Shown here: positions 31,679 through 44,715 of the stretch, one piece after another
How positions within the stretch are numbered: position 1 is the first letter of the stretch
How the letters are laid out: each line of letters begins with the position of its first letter
Source of the DNA: Aselliscus stoliczkanus
Lineage: Eukaryota; Chordata; Mammalia; Chiroptera; Hipposideridae
Assembly: GCA_033961575.1 (NCBI GenBank)
Contig: CM066730.1
Span: forward strand, 117,827,523 to 117,891,522
DNA: 64,000 bases
Direction of reading: 5' to 3'
The notes under the pieces: generated by a model
Seen by the model: only the letters and a program-made list of their open reading frames with translations
Database searches by the model: none
Told to the model about the DNA's origin: nothing
Translations under genes and position numbers: made by a program

Positions 31679-34229
31679 GTAAGAAGGAGCAGGCTCGCCT
31701 GGGTCTGCCAAACCTCTAGGCCACATTAAACATCTTAGTTTATATTAAAAAATAAATCTGGAGCTGTTTAACATTCCCAAGCTAGTTTTGTGTGTATGCG
31801 TGCACATATGTATGTGTGTGTGTTTATGTGTTTGTGCAAACATGCAAGACTTGAAAGCAGGGAGTTTCAGCTGGCCCAGAACCTTCCATTCCCATCCAGC
31901 TGTTGACCGGGTGCTTTACAACAGACTTCCAGCCCATATGAATAGCTCCCATAAAATATGCTCTATTATTTTACCCAGGCAACAAGATTCCCAGCAACAG
32001 TAGGGAACATCTTTTGACCCAACAACAGATAAATAAGATTCTTCATCTGGTAGGGGAGTGGGGCCAGAGTGTGTGAAACAATTCTGAGATCTTCCTTCTT
32101 TAGAGAATCAATGTCACTTAGTTGATTACTAGAAAAAAAAGGTGATTCCACCAAGATTGTACATAAAATACAAAAGTTTATATTTTATGTTTCATCCGTC
32201 AGCCATGGTGATCCTTTCTCATGAAACTCACAAATTTATTCAAATCACAACTAAAAGGAAAGGACAGCAGAATGATAATGCACCGCTTCTCAGCTTCTAG
32301 GATGTCATCTTAGGGAAACCAGCAATATTTTAGTCAGGAATGTGATTACCAAGCTTTCAGTTAAAAAATGATTAATAAGAGGATGTGGGAGGCAGGAGGA
32401 AATGCTGTCATTTTTGTCTCTGCTATTGTTTTGTTGTTGTCTCTGTGATGTTAAGAAAGACACTTCATCAGTGGGGCGTCTGTTTATCTGCTGGCCCAAG
32501 ACAGACCATGGGGTTTATTTTGTTAATGAGCCTTGTCTTTCAGCAGCCTCCATTCCAAAGAGGAGCATTTACTACTTGGCTCTTTCAACAATGTCTGATA
32601 GCTAACTAATAGCTTGTAACTTTTTATCCATTTCCACATTTTCTATCTCACCCACATTTTTGAAGATTGAGCTGAGTGAAATGTTTGCACTTGCTGAAGC
32701 TCTGAACTCAAACAAGGCATCAGGATTTTCTGACTGGGACCAGAGACTGTCAAGCTAATTTGATAGGGTGCTATTTGAAAAATCGAAATACATCTGTACA
32801 GGTATTTTTAGATCTTCACTGAAGACCCCTCTCATCTTTCTTCAAGCATCTTGATTCAATTAAAAAAACAAAAACAAAACTCCACCTGGCTCCTCCTCTG
32901 TCAAAACCAGGCTTATTGTTACTCTAAAATGTTATAGTACTTACCAGTTGTTCTTTGATTTTCAAGCTGTTCAGCGTCTGAGCACAAAAATTCATTGTTC
33001 TGCCCCAAATAACCTCTTTATATTTTGGAGACTCAAAGGCAACCTAATTAGCTTATATACTTTTACTCTTAACTTAATTATATACCAATTTTTGTCATTT
33101 CAAAATAATGTCACAGTAAATCTGAAATGATATTATCAGCAGTTTGTTATTTGAAATTCCATGCTATATTTCAGTAATTATGCAAATTAATGAAGTAAGA
33201 CAATCTTATTTAGAAGCAATTCACATGATAAATGGAAAATAAAACAAGAACATAGTTAAATTCAATTCTCATTTTTACAAGCTGTGTCTTATATTACTAG
33301 GTTGAAACACAGTTAGGCCTTCATTATAAAATACTGTTTTTGTAACATGTAAAATCATTATTAAAATTAAGCATTAAAGGGTATATTCTTTGCTCTTTCT
33401 TTACACAGCTTGAGAGTATAATATACTCCTCAAAATGCTACCATATTGTTTTGAAATGCTTATCAATGTAAAGTGTCATTCAATTTCATGGTGTCCTCTG
33501 TTACCAAAAAAGAAAACAGATGTGTGATTGTAGCTCTTTTGATTATTAACTTTCCAAAAGATGTGCATTTCCCTCAAATTCAAAATAATTTTGTTTTGTT
33601 TTTAATGACTAGGAGAGCCTGTTTTCTGTGACTAGGAGAGCCAGTAGTCAAATGGTGCCATAAAAATTCATCTTGAGAACTACCAGGCTTCTTTTGCCTT
33701 TCAGAGATTTTTAACTCCATCTTCAGGAGCTCCATGCTGCCATTCTTTTCCCACCATTGTTGATGAATTCTTTCTTTTGTGTGTGTGTGTGTGTGTTGTT
33801 GTTGTTGTTGTAGAATCCTCTTTCTTTTGGTGAGCAAAATCTGCTTTTTAATTATTGAGTTTGATTTGCCCCCCTCATGTAATACAGAACAAATCTAACT
33901 ACCTTTTTCACTTGACAATTTTCAAATATCTGAAAAGAGAACCCGGGTCTTTCCTTCATCTTCTTTTAGTCAAGTTAATCATCCTCAGTTCTTTAATTTG
34001 TGCCTTATTTGACATGGTCTCCAGATTCTGCCAAGCACTTTTCCTCTCCACTGCCCATCTTGATCACCAGCAGTGAACAAATTCTAATTTTCAATGCTCT
34101 AAAATATGGTATCCAAGACTGAACATGACTCTCCAAGATTCTCTAATAGACATATGAACAGCACATGACCTATAATTTGGTATCTATACCTCCCTTAATG
34201 AGGTCTCCTGGACATCCCAGCTTTCTTTC
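31679..34229. other. Mostly unrecognised single-copy sequence
   Basis: AT-rich, notably free of identifiable transposons for about 2.5 kb. A (GT)n-(TTG)n tract at 33777-33811 is listed separately. I see no exon or RNA gene. Confidence 0.4.
33777..33811. repeat. (GT)n-(TTG)n microsatellite
   Basis: About nine GT units followed by about five TTG units. Confidence 0.9.
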
Positions 34230-34480
34230 ACTTAACATTGTTTAGATCTACTATGCATCAGGTATGGCACTGAAAAGACAATAATAAATAAGACCTAGTC
34301 CTTGACCTTGAAGAACCTATAATAGAGATCCAGTCATGTAAACAAACAAATAAAACATGGAGTGAACACACAGTGACAGACCTATGTTTAAGGTACAGGA
34401 GTGAGAGGTAAGAGTGCTTGACTCTCTAGGAGTTGCAAAGGAAGTAGTACCAAGCAGACATTTGATGGCTGCTAAGCTGG
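34230..34480 (-). repeat. L2-like LINE, antisense
   Basis: 'tctactatgcatcaggtatg', 'gcactgaaaagacaataata' and 'tagtccttgaccttgaagaa' are the antisense L2 3' end pattern. Confidence 0.65.
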
Positions 34481-35530
34481 GTCTTTCCTACTGAGAGTAG
34501 ATTTTCAAATGTAAGAGTGCATTTTCTCTGGCAGCTGTCAAATGACAGACTTTTTTTTGTTAATGAAATTTCAGAGCTTCCTCTTTGATGACGTCTGAAA
34601 TTTCAGCTTCACTGTTTCTGTGGCAATACCAGCATAGCCAGTGTACTTCCCTGGAATTCTCAAGGCAACAAACACAGATCTGGTAAAAGATATCATTTTG
34701 TTACTTAAAAGTTTTAGAACTTACACTTTAAATAATCTTATGGCCATTACCAGTACCTTCCTTTATTGTGGGTCCTTTTTAGAAAACAGAAATCAGCTCC
34801 ATACTATCTTCTCATATCACTCCTGTTGATTTGCAGCTTCCTTGTTCTTCCCATTAAATTTCCAGCCCTTACACAATGGTCCATTTTGTTCTCAGCCTGT
34901 ATTATAGCTGCTCTTTGTTAATGGCTGAGAGCTGCTGCAAAGGGAGGGCTGACAATAGATGCAACAAAGAGGGAGTGGGTGGTGGGAAGGTGGGGAGGTG
35001 GAGAGAGGACTTAAAAATTCCCTTGAAGGTAAATATTGCATTTAAAAAGGCTTCTGGGGGATTGCAGCCCAATGTATTTGTCAGGGAACAGGAACCATTT
35101 TGCTTATTCTGCTTGACAAGGTCTAGCTATGTGAGGCACTGTGGGATAAAATACTGGTTACTTGGCTGCCTTTCTCATGTCTGGCTTACTTTCCCTGTTG
35201 CATGTACTACTGCTGATAAAGTATAGATGACCATATGGATCAAACATAGGGATAAACAAAAACTCCCAAGGATATGCTTTATTTATGTTGCCATTTACCT
35301 CTGTAATCATGGGCATAGATCTTTCTTTACATAGGGGTGAAATACAACTTCATCTTCCGTTGTTAATCTCTAAGAGATTGGAATTTTATGGCTCTGAGCT
35401 TAAATTCTGTAACTTCAGAGGTGACTTTGACAGTGCCAAGTTCTTTTTTTATGACAATGCTTTAAATTTGTGCTACACTTAAAAGTTTCATAAAATCTCA
35501 ATACACATTATGCTACTGTGAGTTAAATAG
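34481..35530. other. Unrecognised sequence
   Basis: A G-rich patch at 34965-35005 stands out, but no gene or repeat family is recognised. The open frame at 34876-35226 has no recognisable domain. Confidence 0.4.
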
Positions 35531-35534
35531 AAAG

Positions 35535-35690
35535 GCACTATCTCTATTTTATAGGACAGGAAACTGAGGCACAGGAGGAATCAGAGTTGTTTCATGGACA
35601 CAGGTAGTAAGTTATGAAGGTGATAGTATATGCAAGGCTTTGTATTCTGGCTTCAGAATTTTCTCTACTGAACAACACTGCCTCCAGTTA
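35535..35690 (-). repeat. MIR, antisense
   Basis: 'tctctattttataggacagg' followed by 'aaactgaggcacaggaggaa' and 'ggctttgtattctggcttca' match the MIR antisense core. Confidence 0.8.
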
Positions 35691-36344
35691 TAATGGATGT
35701 TAGAGTTTATGATGTCATAGTGCATGTCTTATTGCAAGTGGTCCTTACAATGGCCCTCTAAGGGAGATTAGGCAGACATTACAAGGCATATTGTTTTCTT
35801 TGCTCAACAAATTACTGGGCTAAACTAGAAGAGAATCATGCTTAATTGAAAGCCAGAGAAACTTTTTGATATCCATGATATTTTATTTTGCTTTCGTATT
35901 TCTACTCTTTCACTGATTAGGTATTCATGCGACATACCTACTAATATTTAGGAAAGTTCTTATTGATGGCTGTAGATCAATAACTGTGGCTGTTACCAGT
36001 TTTGACTGAAAAAAAGAGATGCTACTAAGTAAGAATGGACACTGTGTGGTCTCTGGGTATGACTCTCCTTGAATGTTGGCGGGCAAAGTGTCAAGTCACA
36101 TTGGTAACCTTCTTCCTTTCTTCTCTTCATCTTTCATAACTATACTCTTTTTATCTCTAATAACACTTAAACTCACTCACCATTGGCAGCTTGTGACTTG
36201 TCTGCACTTTGAGACAGTCACTCATCAGCAGACTACACTGGCTACCCCTACATTTTCCCACTGTGACTGCTAACAGTCCCCACCAGATAAAGCTCTCTAC
36301 AGATCAGCTTCATGAGGGTGTCACCTGTGCAGTTGTACAGGACA
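35691..36344. other. Unrecognised sequence
   Basis: No gene or repeat family recognised. Confidence 0.4.
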
Positions 36345-36480
36345 TAATTCTTAGAAGGGTCCCATGGTTGGTAGAATACTCTGCTGTCACCAACCTGAAA
36401 TTCTGATTAATGTCTGAACAAGGGCCCAGCATTTTCATTTAGTCATGGGTGTCACAAATAATGTAGCTGGTCTTGGCTCT
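36345..36480. repeat. Possible DNA-transposon fossil
   Basis: 'gaaattctgattaatgtctg' followed by 'aacaagggcccagcattttc' and 'acaaataatgtagctggtc' resemble an old short mammalian DNA transposon. I cannot name it with confidence. Confidence 0.35.
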
Positions 36481-37089
36481 CCAACCAAATCACTGCAACA
36501 CACAGAGGTTCACATTCTCATTCCTTTTATGTTTCAGAAATGCAAACCTCTTTCCAAGACACCAGATCTAATCTTTGGCTAAATTTTATCTGAAGCTGAA
36601 AACATTCTCTAAAATACAGGGACTTCTGGCCAAATATTTGTCTTATAAGAAAACAGAGTTATGCAGCCATCTTTTTTTTTTTTTTTTTAAAGTTCTTACA
36701 ATACAACTCAGGTTCCTGTTTTATAAGAAAATGATCTATTAAATATATGTCCACTTGACAGAATGAGAGAGTTAGAGACAGTGTGAAAGAGAAAGAGGTG
36801 GAGGGGGAAGAGAGAGAGATAGATTGATTTGCAGATTGTTATGAGTTTCAGAATCCTGGGGTCAAGGGCTGAATTGGTCAGAAAACTAGAAAGAATAGAA
36901 GATATTCTTATATGATGAGAGGGGATATGCTCATCTATTAAGTCAGATAGGAGATGAAATTGTATAAGGCTCTGAATTTTGAATTCTATGAGGGGGCTGC
37001 TGAGAATGGGGGTTATTAAGGGGTGAAAAAATGTGAAACTTCCTTTTCTTGCTCCATCCCTTGCTCTGGTGTTGACTTCTCCATATTCC

Positions 37090-37164
<75 letters not shown>

Positions 37165-37171
37165 TTTCTTT
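37090..37171. repeat. (TTTC)n microsatellite
   Basis: About 19 TTTC units, continuing downstream as degenerate T/C-rich sequence to about 37260. Confidence 0.98.
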
Positions 37172-37689
37172 CTATTTTTCTCTTTCTATTTTCTAGTTCT
37201 TCCTCAATTTCTTTTTTTATTCGCTTTCCTAGTTTTTTTTTCTCTTCTCCTTCCTTTCCCATTATGTATATTATTTTACTCACTACAAAGGTATGTATGT
37301 CTTTGATTTAAAAAGCAATTGAAATTTTTATACATTCCCATACCATTTGCTTTTTTAAAAAGCACTAGCTAGGGAATAAAAAACTAAACTTAAATTAACT
37401 TTGAAAAGAAATACTTAAAATTTTGAGTAGTTGAAGAGTCCATGCTTTTCTTTGTTTCCTCTCTCAATAGTTACCAAAAAGCTGAAATTAGTAGTAGAAG
37501 TTTTTGTAGAATCCTTAGTTTTTTTTCCTGTTTGTCAGTTGCCCTTGAGTAGTTTTCATGTTCTCTAACCCACATTTATTTAATGATCATATGGGTATAT
37601 TTTTACTACGTTAGACTGCCTTGTCATTAAAGGAATTTAGAGCATTGTTATCTAGGTTCTATACTCATCATGTTTGATTTGGAATTTAA
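37172..37689. other. T/C-rich then AT-rich unrecognised sequence
   Basis: A pyrimidine-rich shoulder of the microsatellite, then AT-rich sequence without recognised features. Confidence 0.45.
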
Positions 37690-37910
37690 TTCTTCCCTAT
37701 CTTTATAAGGTCACGTAGAGAGGCACTGTAGTAAAAAGATGAAAAGGCATTACCTCTCTCTCAAGAAGTTTACAGAGTTTTAGAGGGGAGATATGCCAAC
37801 AATTACAGTACAACATGAGAACTGACAGCTGGAAAGTGGAGCCACTGGGCAATAACAGGGCTTTCAAAGGTGTGAGTATCATTGAAGGTTTGAGCGAGAT
37901 CAGAGAAGGC
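37690..37910 (-). repeat. L2-type antisense fragment
   Basis: 'tctctcaagaagtttacaga' and 'gaggggagatatgccaacaa' resemble the antisense L2-type segment that follows the 'gcaggcact' landmark. It is diverged. Confidence 0.45.
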
Positions 37911-38129
37911 TCTCAACCAGCACGGCTGGTAAACACAGGGGATTAACCAATTTTCAAGGTTATTAAAAAAAAAAAAATGAAACATACACTTGAATTCTGA
38001 TAGGAATGGACTTTTCCTTTTGCAAGGAGTTTAGAGGGGTTTGATAAGCGCTAGCTTGCAGGACACTTCTGAGGCTGACTACCTCTGTCCTTGAGTCAGT
38101 GAAGAATGTTAGTAACTAATATAACTTAG

Positions 38130-38290
38130 GGTAAGACACCTAACACCTCTATGCCATTATTTTCTTACTTGGAAAATGGGTCTAAGAACAGTATCTACCT
38201 CATGTAGAGTTATTGTGAGGATTAAGGGAATTTGCATGTTTAGCAGAGTAAATGTATAGTAAACATTAACATTATTGACAGTTTCAAAGA
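38130..38290 (+). repeat. MIR, sense
   Basis: 'cttggaaaatgggtctaaga', 'tatctacctcatgtagagtt' and 'attgtgaggattaagggaat' match the MIR 3' half. Confidence 0.8.
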
Positions 38291-38639
38291 AATGTCCACA
38301 TTTAAAGGGATTTTCTTCATAAACAGTCAAGTCAGATACGTCTTTTTCCCTCATGCATCTTTTAAAGCTGAGTGTCAGGCAGGCAAATTAGAAGGGCTTT
38401 ATAATCAGTGGCATTGATTTTCACTTTCTTAACATATCATTGCTCATTTGGATAGAGACCTAACAGCGAATGCTAAAAAAATGTCAATAGATAGCCTTGG
38501 TTACAAAGGAAGTCATGGAAAGAGGGCCAATAATTGAAGAGGCACTCGGGTTCATTAGGATGGTGAACTGGTCCATGAAAAGAGCATTTTCCATGGTCTG
38601 TACATGCCTGAGAAAGTAGGGGCCTTGGAGTCTATGAGC

Positions 38640-38730
38640 ACTGCTGCTTTCTAGCTGTGTGTCCTTGGGCAAGTCATTGAGCAGTTCTGAGCCTCAGTTA
38701 CTGTTCTTTAAATGGGAAATACAAATTACG
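38640..38730 (+). repeat. MIR fragment, sense
   Basis: 'gctgtgtgtccttgggcaag' followed by 'ctgagcctcagttactgttc' and 'tttaaatgggaaatac' match the MIR core. It directly abuts the purine microsatellite. Confidence 0.75.
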
Positions 38731-38735
38731 TTCAA

Positions 38736-38835
38736 AAAGAAAGAAAGAAAGAAAAGAAAGGTGGAAGGAAGGAAAGAAGGAAGGAAGGAAGGAAGGAAAG
38801 AAGGAAGCAAGGAAGGAAGGAAGGAAGGAAGGAAA
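38736..38835. repeat. (GAAA)n-(GGAA)n purine microsatellite
   Basis: About 100 bp of uninterrupted A/G, changing from GAAA to GGAA units. Confidence 0.98.
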
Positions 38836-39039
38836 CCTTTTCTTCACAGGTTTATTTTGAGCTTTAAAATGGAAAGATGTATGTAAAAGTAGTGTATAGT
38901 TTGGCATTCAAATTCTAGCTTTTATTTCTTTCTTTGATCAAGGCTAAACCTGTGTGTGAATAGTAAAATTATGTTTTACCTTTTTTTATGTTAAGTGTTT
39001 GATTCTTCCTGCTTATTTCTTAGTGATGGTAACATCTGT

Positions 39040-39150
39040 CACTGTGCTGCTATCCTGGAGCACATTAGAATCACCTCAGGGGCTTTTGAAAAATACAGAT
39101 GTGTGGGCCCTACCCCTACGTATCGTGATTTACCTGTTCTGAGTTCCATT
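39040..39150 (+). mobile_element. MER5-like hAT-Charlie fragment
   Basis: 'agaatcacctcaggggcttt' followed by 'tgaaaaatacagatgtgtgg' and 'gccctacccctacg' match the MER5A consensus. Confidence 0.75.
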
Positions 39151-40074
39151 CAATCACTGGCAACTACAGTGTTGGAGAAGGAATAAAACGCAGAGTTAGA
39201 AAATGGCTGAAACATTTGACTAAATAGGAATTAACAATCATATTTTGCTTTAATTTTTTTCAAAACACCCTTATGGCTGCACAATATATTAATTAAATCA
39301 GGTTGGTTGTGGATAGTTTCACTAATATAGCATTGCTTTGGCTTCTCTAGTTTCACTTTTCTCAGCTGTACTAAATATTCATTTTTTCTATATACTTAAT
39401 TTCCATAGATGAATTAAAGGAACCTTATATTATTTACTTGTTTTGCATGAAGTCTTTCCCAGTGTCTTATTGCCTGTTATTTGCTTTGGCTTAGAACCTC
39501 TCAGTCTGCCTCTCTATGACAGAAACTTCTGCCTTCAGGGTGCCTTACTAACCTTTATTAAACTCCCTTCGACAAAACCCTTGAGCACGCTCTCCCTTCT
39601 CTGCACTCTGCCCTCTCTTCCCTACCTAGTATTCAGAGTGGAGACCATGAAATGTCATCTGGGCTCAGGATGGGCTGAGGTCAAGTGTAGAGGTAATAAA
39701 TGAGAGTTTTTTTAAGTCCCAGTGCAGGCATTGAATGCTATCTTCTGTTACAAGATATCCAGGGGCCATTCCCCTCCAAGGGACAGGGTCTCCTTGGGGT
39801 ATAGACAGACCTTCAGACAGTGAGTAGTCAGTAATTTATTTCTGGACTTGGATGTCCAGGAAATCTGAGAGGCCTTCTTTGACCCACATGATTTGTCATC
39901 TAGAATAAAGGGCATTTTTATGGACCTTGGTTCTCTGTTCTGAGAAGATGGCTATAATTTTTAGGAAGAGCTAGTTTGTGGCCAAAGCAGGTCATTTCTG
40001 ACTTGTTAGGAGAAAAAAGACACTGAGCAGAGAAAAAAAACTACACTTGGAAGGGGGAGAAGTTGTTTCTAGTC
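39151..40074. other. Unrecognised sequence
   Basis: No gene or confident repeat family. The open frame at 39443-39703 has no recognised domain. Confidence 0.4.
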
Positions 40075-40640
40075 ATAAAAGTAATCCATGTTCGTGGTAA
40101 AGAATTCAGGAAATGAAAAACAGTGTAAAAGAAGTAAAATCACTTCTTATCCACCAGCAAGAGAGATCATAGTTTTTAGCTGCTTTTAGTAACCTTTTTT
40201 TTCACTATTCATATACGATATTTTACAAAATTAGGAAAATTCCCCACATGCAGTTTTATATTCTATTCTCTACTTAACATTGTCTTATTAACATTTTCCA
40301 CATCAATAAGTATTGGCTAAAATTTCACTTTTAATGATTGTATAATATTCCATTGTTTGTAGGCTCCGTAATTCTTTTAAACTCTTTCATTTTTGAATAT
40401 TTTGTGGCATTTTTGATTTAGTATTAATGAAGTCTAAAAATACATCTCTTTACACAAGCTTTGTATGGTTTTTGCATTTTAAAAAAAGATATATTCTATA
40501 AAATGGGATTCCTGCATAGAAGGATTCAAACCTATGGACTCTTAGTACATATTCCCAGGTTGCACTGGAGTAAGGGTGTTCCTTACATACACGTGACCAG
40601 TGGCACAATAGAACATATGTTTGAATTTACTTTTGCTGAG
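40075..40640 (-). mobile_element. Old LINE fragment, antisense
   Basis: 'cataaaagtaatccatgttc', 'taacattttccacatcaata', 'gattgtataatattccattg' and 'ctataaaatgggattcctgc' follow the order of a familiar old antisense L1M-type LINE. The class is likely and the subfamily unknown. Confidence 0.6.
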
Positions 40641-41999
40641 CAACGTGTACCTCATGGCAAACTGCATTTCTGGCTCCTTTCCCTATAATGAATTATAGAA
40701 AATTGTGAAAGAACTACTGTATTTCTGAAATTGAAGACTCCATCAGTTATAAGGTGCACCATTACATTAGGTACCATTCAGATGGAAAAAAATGCTTCCA
40801 ATTAAATTAAGATGCATTAGCAATTGTAAGACACATGCTAATTTCAGAAATGTCAAAGTGTGAAAACTCTTAATGAAGGAAATATGTATTTCATCTTATC
40901 CTCTATAAGAGTGCCCTTTTGTACATAGGTCAAGATGGACATGACACCAAATATAGGGAGGATGTTTGGCTTTTATCCAAAGCACTGACACAGCCCTTCT
41001 GCCTTCTAAACATCTCTTCCCTACTGCTATCAATTCTGTTCCTCTGATGGCCCACCTAAGTTTTCTAGTCTCTTTATGGTTCAAAACCATCTTGCTGTAG
41101 TTAGTAGAGTTATGTACAGGTGGTGTTGGGAGAAGGTGTGCAATTTGCATATTAGGTTCCCTTGAAATTTTGACTGACCCATACAACATACTCATATTAC
41201 CCAGTTATTTTGTCTGACCACCCATGTTATTCAGTCCTTTTTTTTAAAACTTAATTCCTATTTTTCTAAAAATTATACTCCCAAATTTTATAACCATCTT
41301 TCCCTATTTACATGGAGAAAGAATGCATACATACATACATATAACACTCCATTCTCTCCCTATGAGTATATGTGTATATTTTATATATATATATATAATA
41401 TGAAATGTATATTCATAATTTTTAACACATATTTTATAAGAAATCATAATGTAGGTATTTGTTTATATTTCATACCATGGAAGAGATATATACTTTTTTT
41501 TGTGTTTTATAAGTAGTTCAATGTATAATACCCCTCTTTTCCCCATCAGAGTTTTGAACCAGTTAAGATTAACAAAAGAGTAGGCGGATGGAGGTCAAAT
41601 ATCATTGAGTTTTGATAAAAGATGAATTGGAGAATGTGGTATAGGTGGAAAGCACAATAGGTACACTAATGTTGAGTCCCGGGTTAAACTGACTCAGCCT
41701 TCAGTCGCAGGCAACACTGGACCACTACTACCCTCCCTCTCCCCCAAGGGGGCACAGACTTAATCACAAAGTAACTGCATGACCCAGAGTGGGCGAGAAT
41801 ATGTACTTTCCATAAGCTAGCCAATTCCTAAAACTTGTCAGGGGAACAGGCTGAGTTGGCGATGCCTGGTGTTGCTGCCTACCTCATCGGCCACCCAAGT
41901 CATGCCTCCACTGTGATGGGTGCTGCAGAAGATCAGGAGCAACTGAGGAAAAAAATTCCTTTTTTGGAAAAGACAGCGTTCTCCCACATCGCAGAATTT
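40641..41999. other. Unrecognised sequence with a TA patch
   Basis: A (CATA)n/(TA)n-rich patch lies at 41328-41400. I recognise no gene. The open frame from 41835 runs into a MIR and is not credible. Confidence 0.4.
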
Positions 42000-42085
42000 T
42001 ATTTTACAGAGGAGAAAACTGAGAACAAGAAAATTTTACCGACTTTGCCAGAATCGCACAGTTAGTGAATGTCAGAGTTCATCTT
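42000..42085 (-). repeat. MIR fragment, antisense
   Basis: 'ttttattttacagaggagaa' followed by 'aactgagaacaagaaaattt' and 'cgcacagttagtgaatgtca' match MIR antisense. Confidence 0.75.
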
Positions 42086-42164
42086 ATATTCCTCTTCTCC
42101 TGTCTCCTACTTTAGTGTTCTTTTGCAGAGGAAAGGGAACCAATGGGCTGATTCATGCTGAAAA

Positions 42165-42560
42165 GCCTATTTATTCATTCAACAAATATTTATTAAATAA
42201 TAAGAGACCAGCCACGGCCTGGTCTCTGGAAATAGTGCTGAACAATGTAGAAAAAAATACCTGCCTTATTGAAATTCACCCCTTAGTTGAGGGGACAGAT
42301 ATTAGACAATTAGTTAAGAATACAAAAACAAGTACTACACAGTAAAGGTGACCGAGGCTACTCTTTATAGGAAGTAGCCTAGAAAGCCTCCACGAGGAAG
42401 TGAGATTTGAAGACAGAAAGAGCTGGCCATGGGGTTTCTGTAGGAAAAGCATCTCAGGCTGAGAGAATGGTCAGTGTAAAGGCCCACCAAGACCCACACG
42501 CTTGGCTTTGAAGGTGTAGTCTTGCTACTTCAAACAGAGGAGGAAGGTCAGAGAGGGTAA
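42165..42560 (-). repeat. L2-like LINE, antisense
   Basis: 'tattcattcaacaaatattt' followed by 'aatagtgctgaacaatgtag' and 'gcaagtgc'-like 'gtcagtgtaaaggcccacca' is the antisense L2 3' end and its usual continuation. Confidence 0.7.
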
Positions 42561-43635
42561 CCAGCAAATGAGTAGATATTTTGGACCCCACACTGAGTAT
42601 GACTGCTTTCCCCTATTCCTAAGACTACACTTGCCAGCAGTTACTAGTGATTAAAATCCTGGGTGAAACATTCCTGGAAGACCTTGACAACTCTCCATTT
42701 TAATTCTCAGCTGAGCAGTGTTATTCTAGGTTACTCGCCTGGAAGAATGCCTCAGAATGATCTTTCTTGTCTTTTGTTCATCTGATAATGCAGCACCCTC
42801 TCCAAGCAGGGGATGCCATCCATATTAGGAGTGAGAGGGTCTGAAAATTCGGAAGCCTGTTTTATTGCTTGTTCACTGTCATCCCTTATTAGTGAAGGTG
42901 TCACAGACTCGACTTCTATCCTATGGGGCATTTGGTCTGTTTCTAGTGAATGCTTGTATTACATTGATTTTTGAATCACCAATGGTATTAAGCGGGTAAA
43001 CAGCACAGCTTTAGAAGAAATCCTCTGAGCTTTTGGATATTAAGATATTCTTAACTTCTGCTCTATTTTTTGTTACAGCAGAGTCTCTGCTAAGTTCCCA
43101 AGGATTGTATAGCCTGGCTCATTATTAGGTTCAGGATTCAAAAAAGGTGTGTTTCGAGCTAGTTACCAGCATCATGACAGCGTGGCTTGATAAGGACCTG
43201 CGCTGGCATGAGATTTAAGGCAAACTGCACATTAAGAGCCAATTCATTCAGTTCACCTGGAAGGAAAGTCACTGGGCAAGAAGTGGGAGGGTAGCAATGC
43301 CCAGGAACATTAACTCGCTCAGCATGGTGCTGACCTAGAGTCTGCTAGGGGGGCTCCATAATTAAGGTGCACAGACTCTCCTAACTATGGGAGAGGAGGA
43401 GAAGGAAGGGTGATGAGAATAAACCTGGAAAAAGCCTAGCTGTATGTGCATTAGTGTCTTTAAAAAGCACAGGCAAGGGAAATGCCTCTCAGAAGTCAGA
43501 AGAATGGAGGTGGCTAATCACATTTCTCTCCACTTTCCATCTCTCTGGGAAAAGTTAGGGATAGAAAAGATGGGAGGATAAAAGCACACTGTGAACTGAC
43601 AGTGGAGGGGAGGCCCCGGGTACAGGCTGAGCGTG
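42561..43635. other. Repeat-poor sequence, possibly conserved non-coding
   Basis: About 1 kb without a recognised transposon. It has balanced composition and short palindromic AT motifs (attaag, taattaag). No exon with both splice sites was found. Confidence 0.3.
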
Positions 43636-43639
43636 TTGT

Positions 43640-43750
43640 GCCCACCACTGCATTCTCCCCTCCCCACCAACATTCTCTCACACAGAACCTAGCACACAAC
43701 AGGAGCTCCATTCTTGTTTGTGGAAAGAATAAATAAGAAAATAAATTAAT
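43640..43750 (+). repeat. L2 3' end, sense
   Basis: 'agaacctagcacacaacagg' followed by 'agctccattcttgtttgtgg' and 'aaagaataaataag' match the sense L2 terminus. Confidence 0.65.
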
Positions 43751-44364
43751 GACGGATAGTTTGGATACCTTACTCAAAGCGCAGTGCTCGTTTCAGAACC
43801 TACCTGATAAACTGGCATCTATTTAAAGACGAATTGTATAAAAAGAGGCTATTTAAGTGAGCTCCATTCAAAGTCACATTGTATTTGATAGGATGACTTT
43901 GAGTATACTCATCTCATGCTTTTGAAAATTTTAGAGAGGGCTGTGGCCAAGAGGCAGAAGAGTAAATATAAACCTGTCCCTAGACTTAATATAGCATGGA
44001 AATATTTATAGGAATGCTTTCATTGTAAGGTTTGTCATACCAGTCAATTTACTATGGGCAAAATTTTATTTATGCACACAATTCACTCCCACTGGCTTCA
44101 GCAGGAACTTCAGAAGTTCTTCAGAGACCTATGTGAGTTACACGTGATCTCTGAGACAATGAGGGTTTTAGCCTCAGTTTCTCTCTGGCCAGGATATTAC
44201 TTAATCATATTTAACTATCCGGATATTTTTTCTTAATCATTTATATCTATTCATGCATACATTCATCTTCTTACTTATCTATCCACACAGATGCATGCCT
44301 CCACCCATCTCAGATTTTCTATTCATGCATTCACCTACGTATCCATTCACCCATCCACCCCTCT
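43751..44364. other. Unrecognised sequence
   Basis: A (CCATCCAT)-like patch at 44280-44370 ('tccattcacccatccaccc') looks like degenerate simple repeat. No gene. Confidence 0.4.
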
Positions 44365-44470
44365 ATCCAGTGTGTATTTATTTATAAGCACATGCTCTGT
44401 GCCAGGTTGTGTGTATTAGGGATAGACATAACAAAGGCATGGTACATTGTCCCAATAGCTCATAGTCATT
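44365..44470 (-). repeat. L2-like LINE, antisense
   Basis: 'taagcacatgctctgtgcca' followed by 'ggttgtgtgtattagggata' matches the antisense L2 3' end. Confidence 0.6.
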
Positions 44471-44569
44471 TTAGTTATCACCTACATCTTGGGCTGGCCC
44501 GGCACCTTGTGTAAAACTCTATTACATTCTAATGTTGGTACCCTTGTCTATTTGCACAACTACAAAATT

Positions 44570-44715
44570 AGCTCATTGAGGCCATGATTTGTTCCAACCT
44601 CCTGATTATATAGATAAGAAATCTGTACATCGGGGAGTGTATGTGATTTGCCCAAGTTCTCCCAACTCTTGGTGGTAGAGTAGAAACTAAGATTTTGGTG
44701 TCTCACAATCCATCG
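44570..44715 (-). repeat. MIR, antisense
   Basis: 'tatagataagaaatctgtac', 'gatttgcccaagttctccca' and 'ggtggtagagtagaaactaa' match MIR antisense. Confidence 0.7.

Noticed and set aside
41835..42065. Open frame MSGEQAELAMPGV...
   Set aside because: Its second half runs through an antisense MIR. No flanking acceptor and donor pair supports it as an exon.
44491..44506. GGGCTGGCCCGGCACC resembling the start of a SINE head
   Set aside because: Only about 15 bases match; no A box, B box, tail or target duplication follows.
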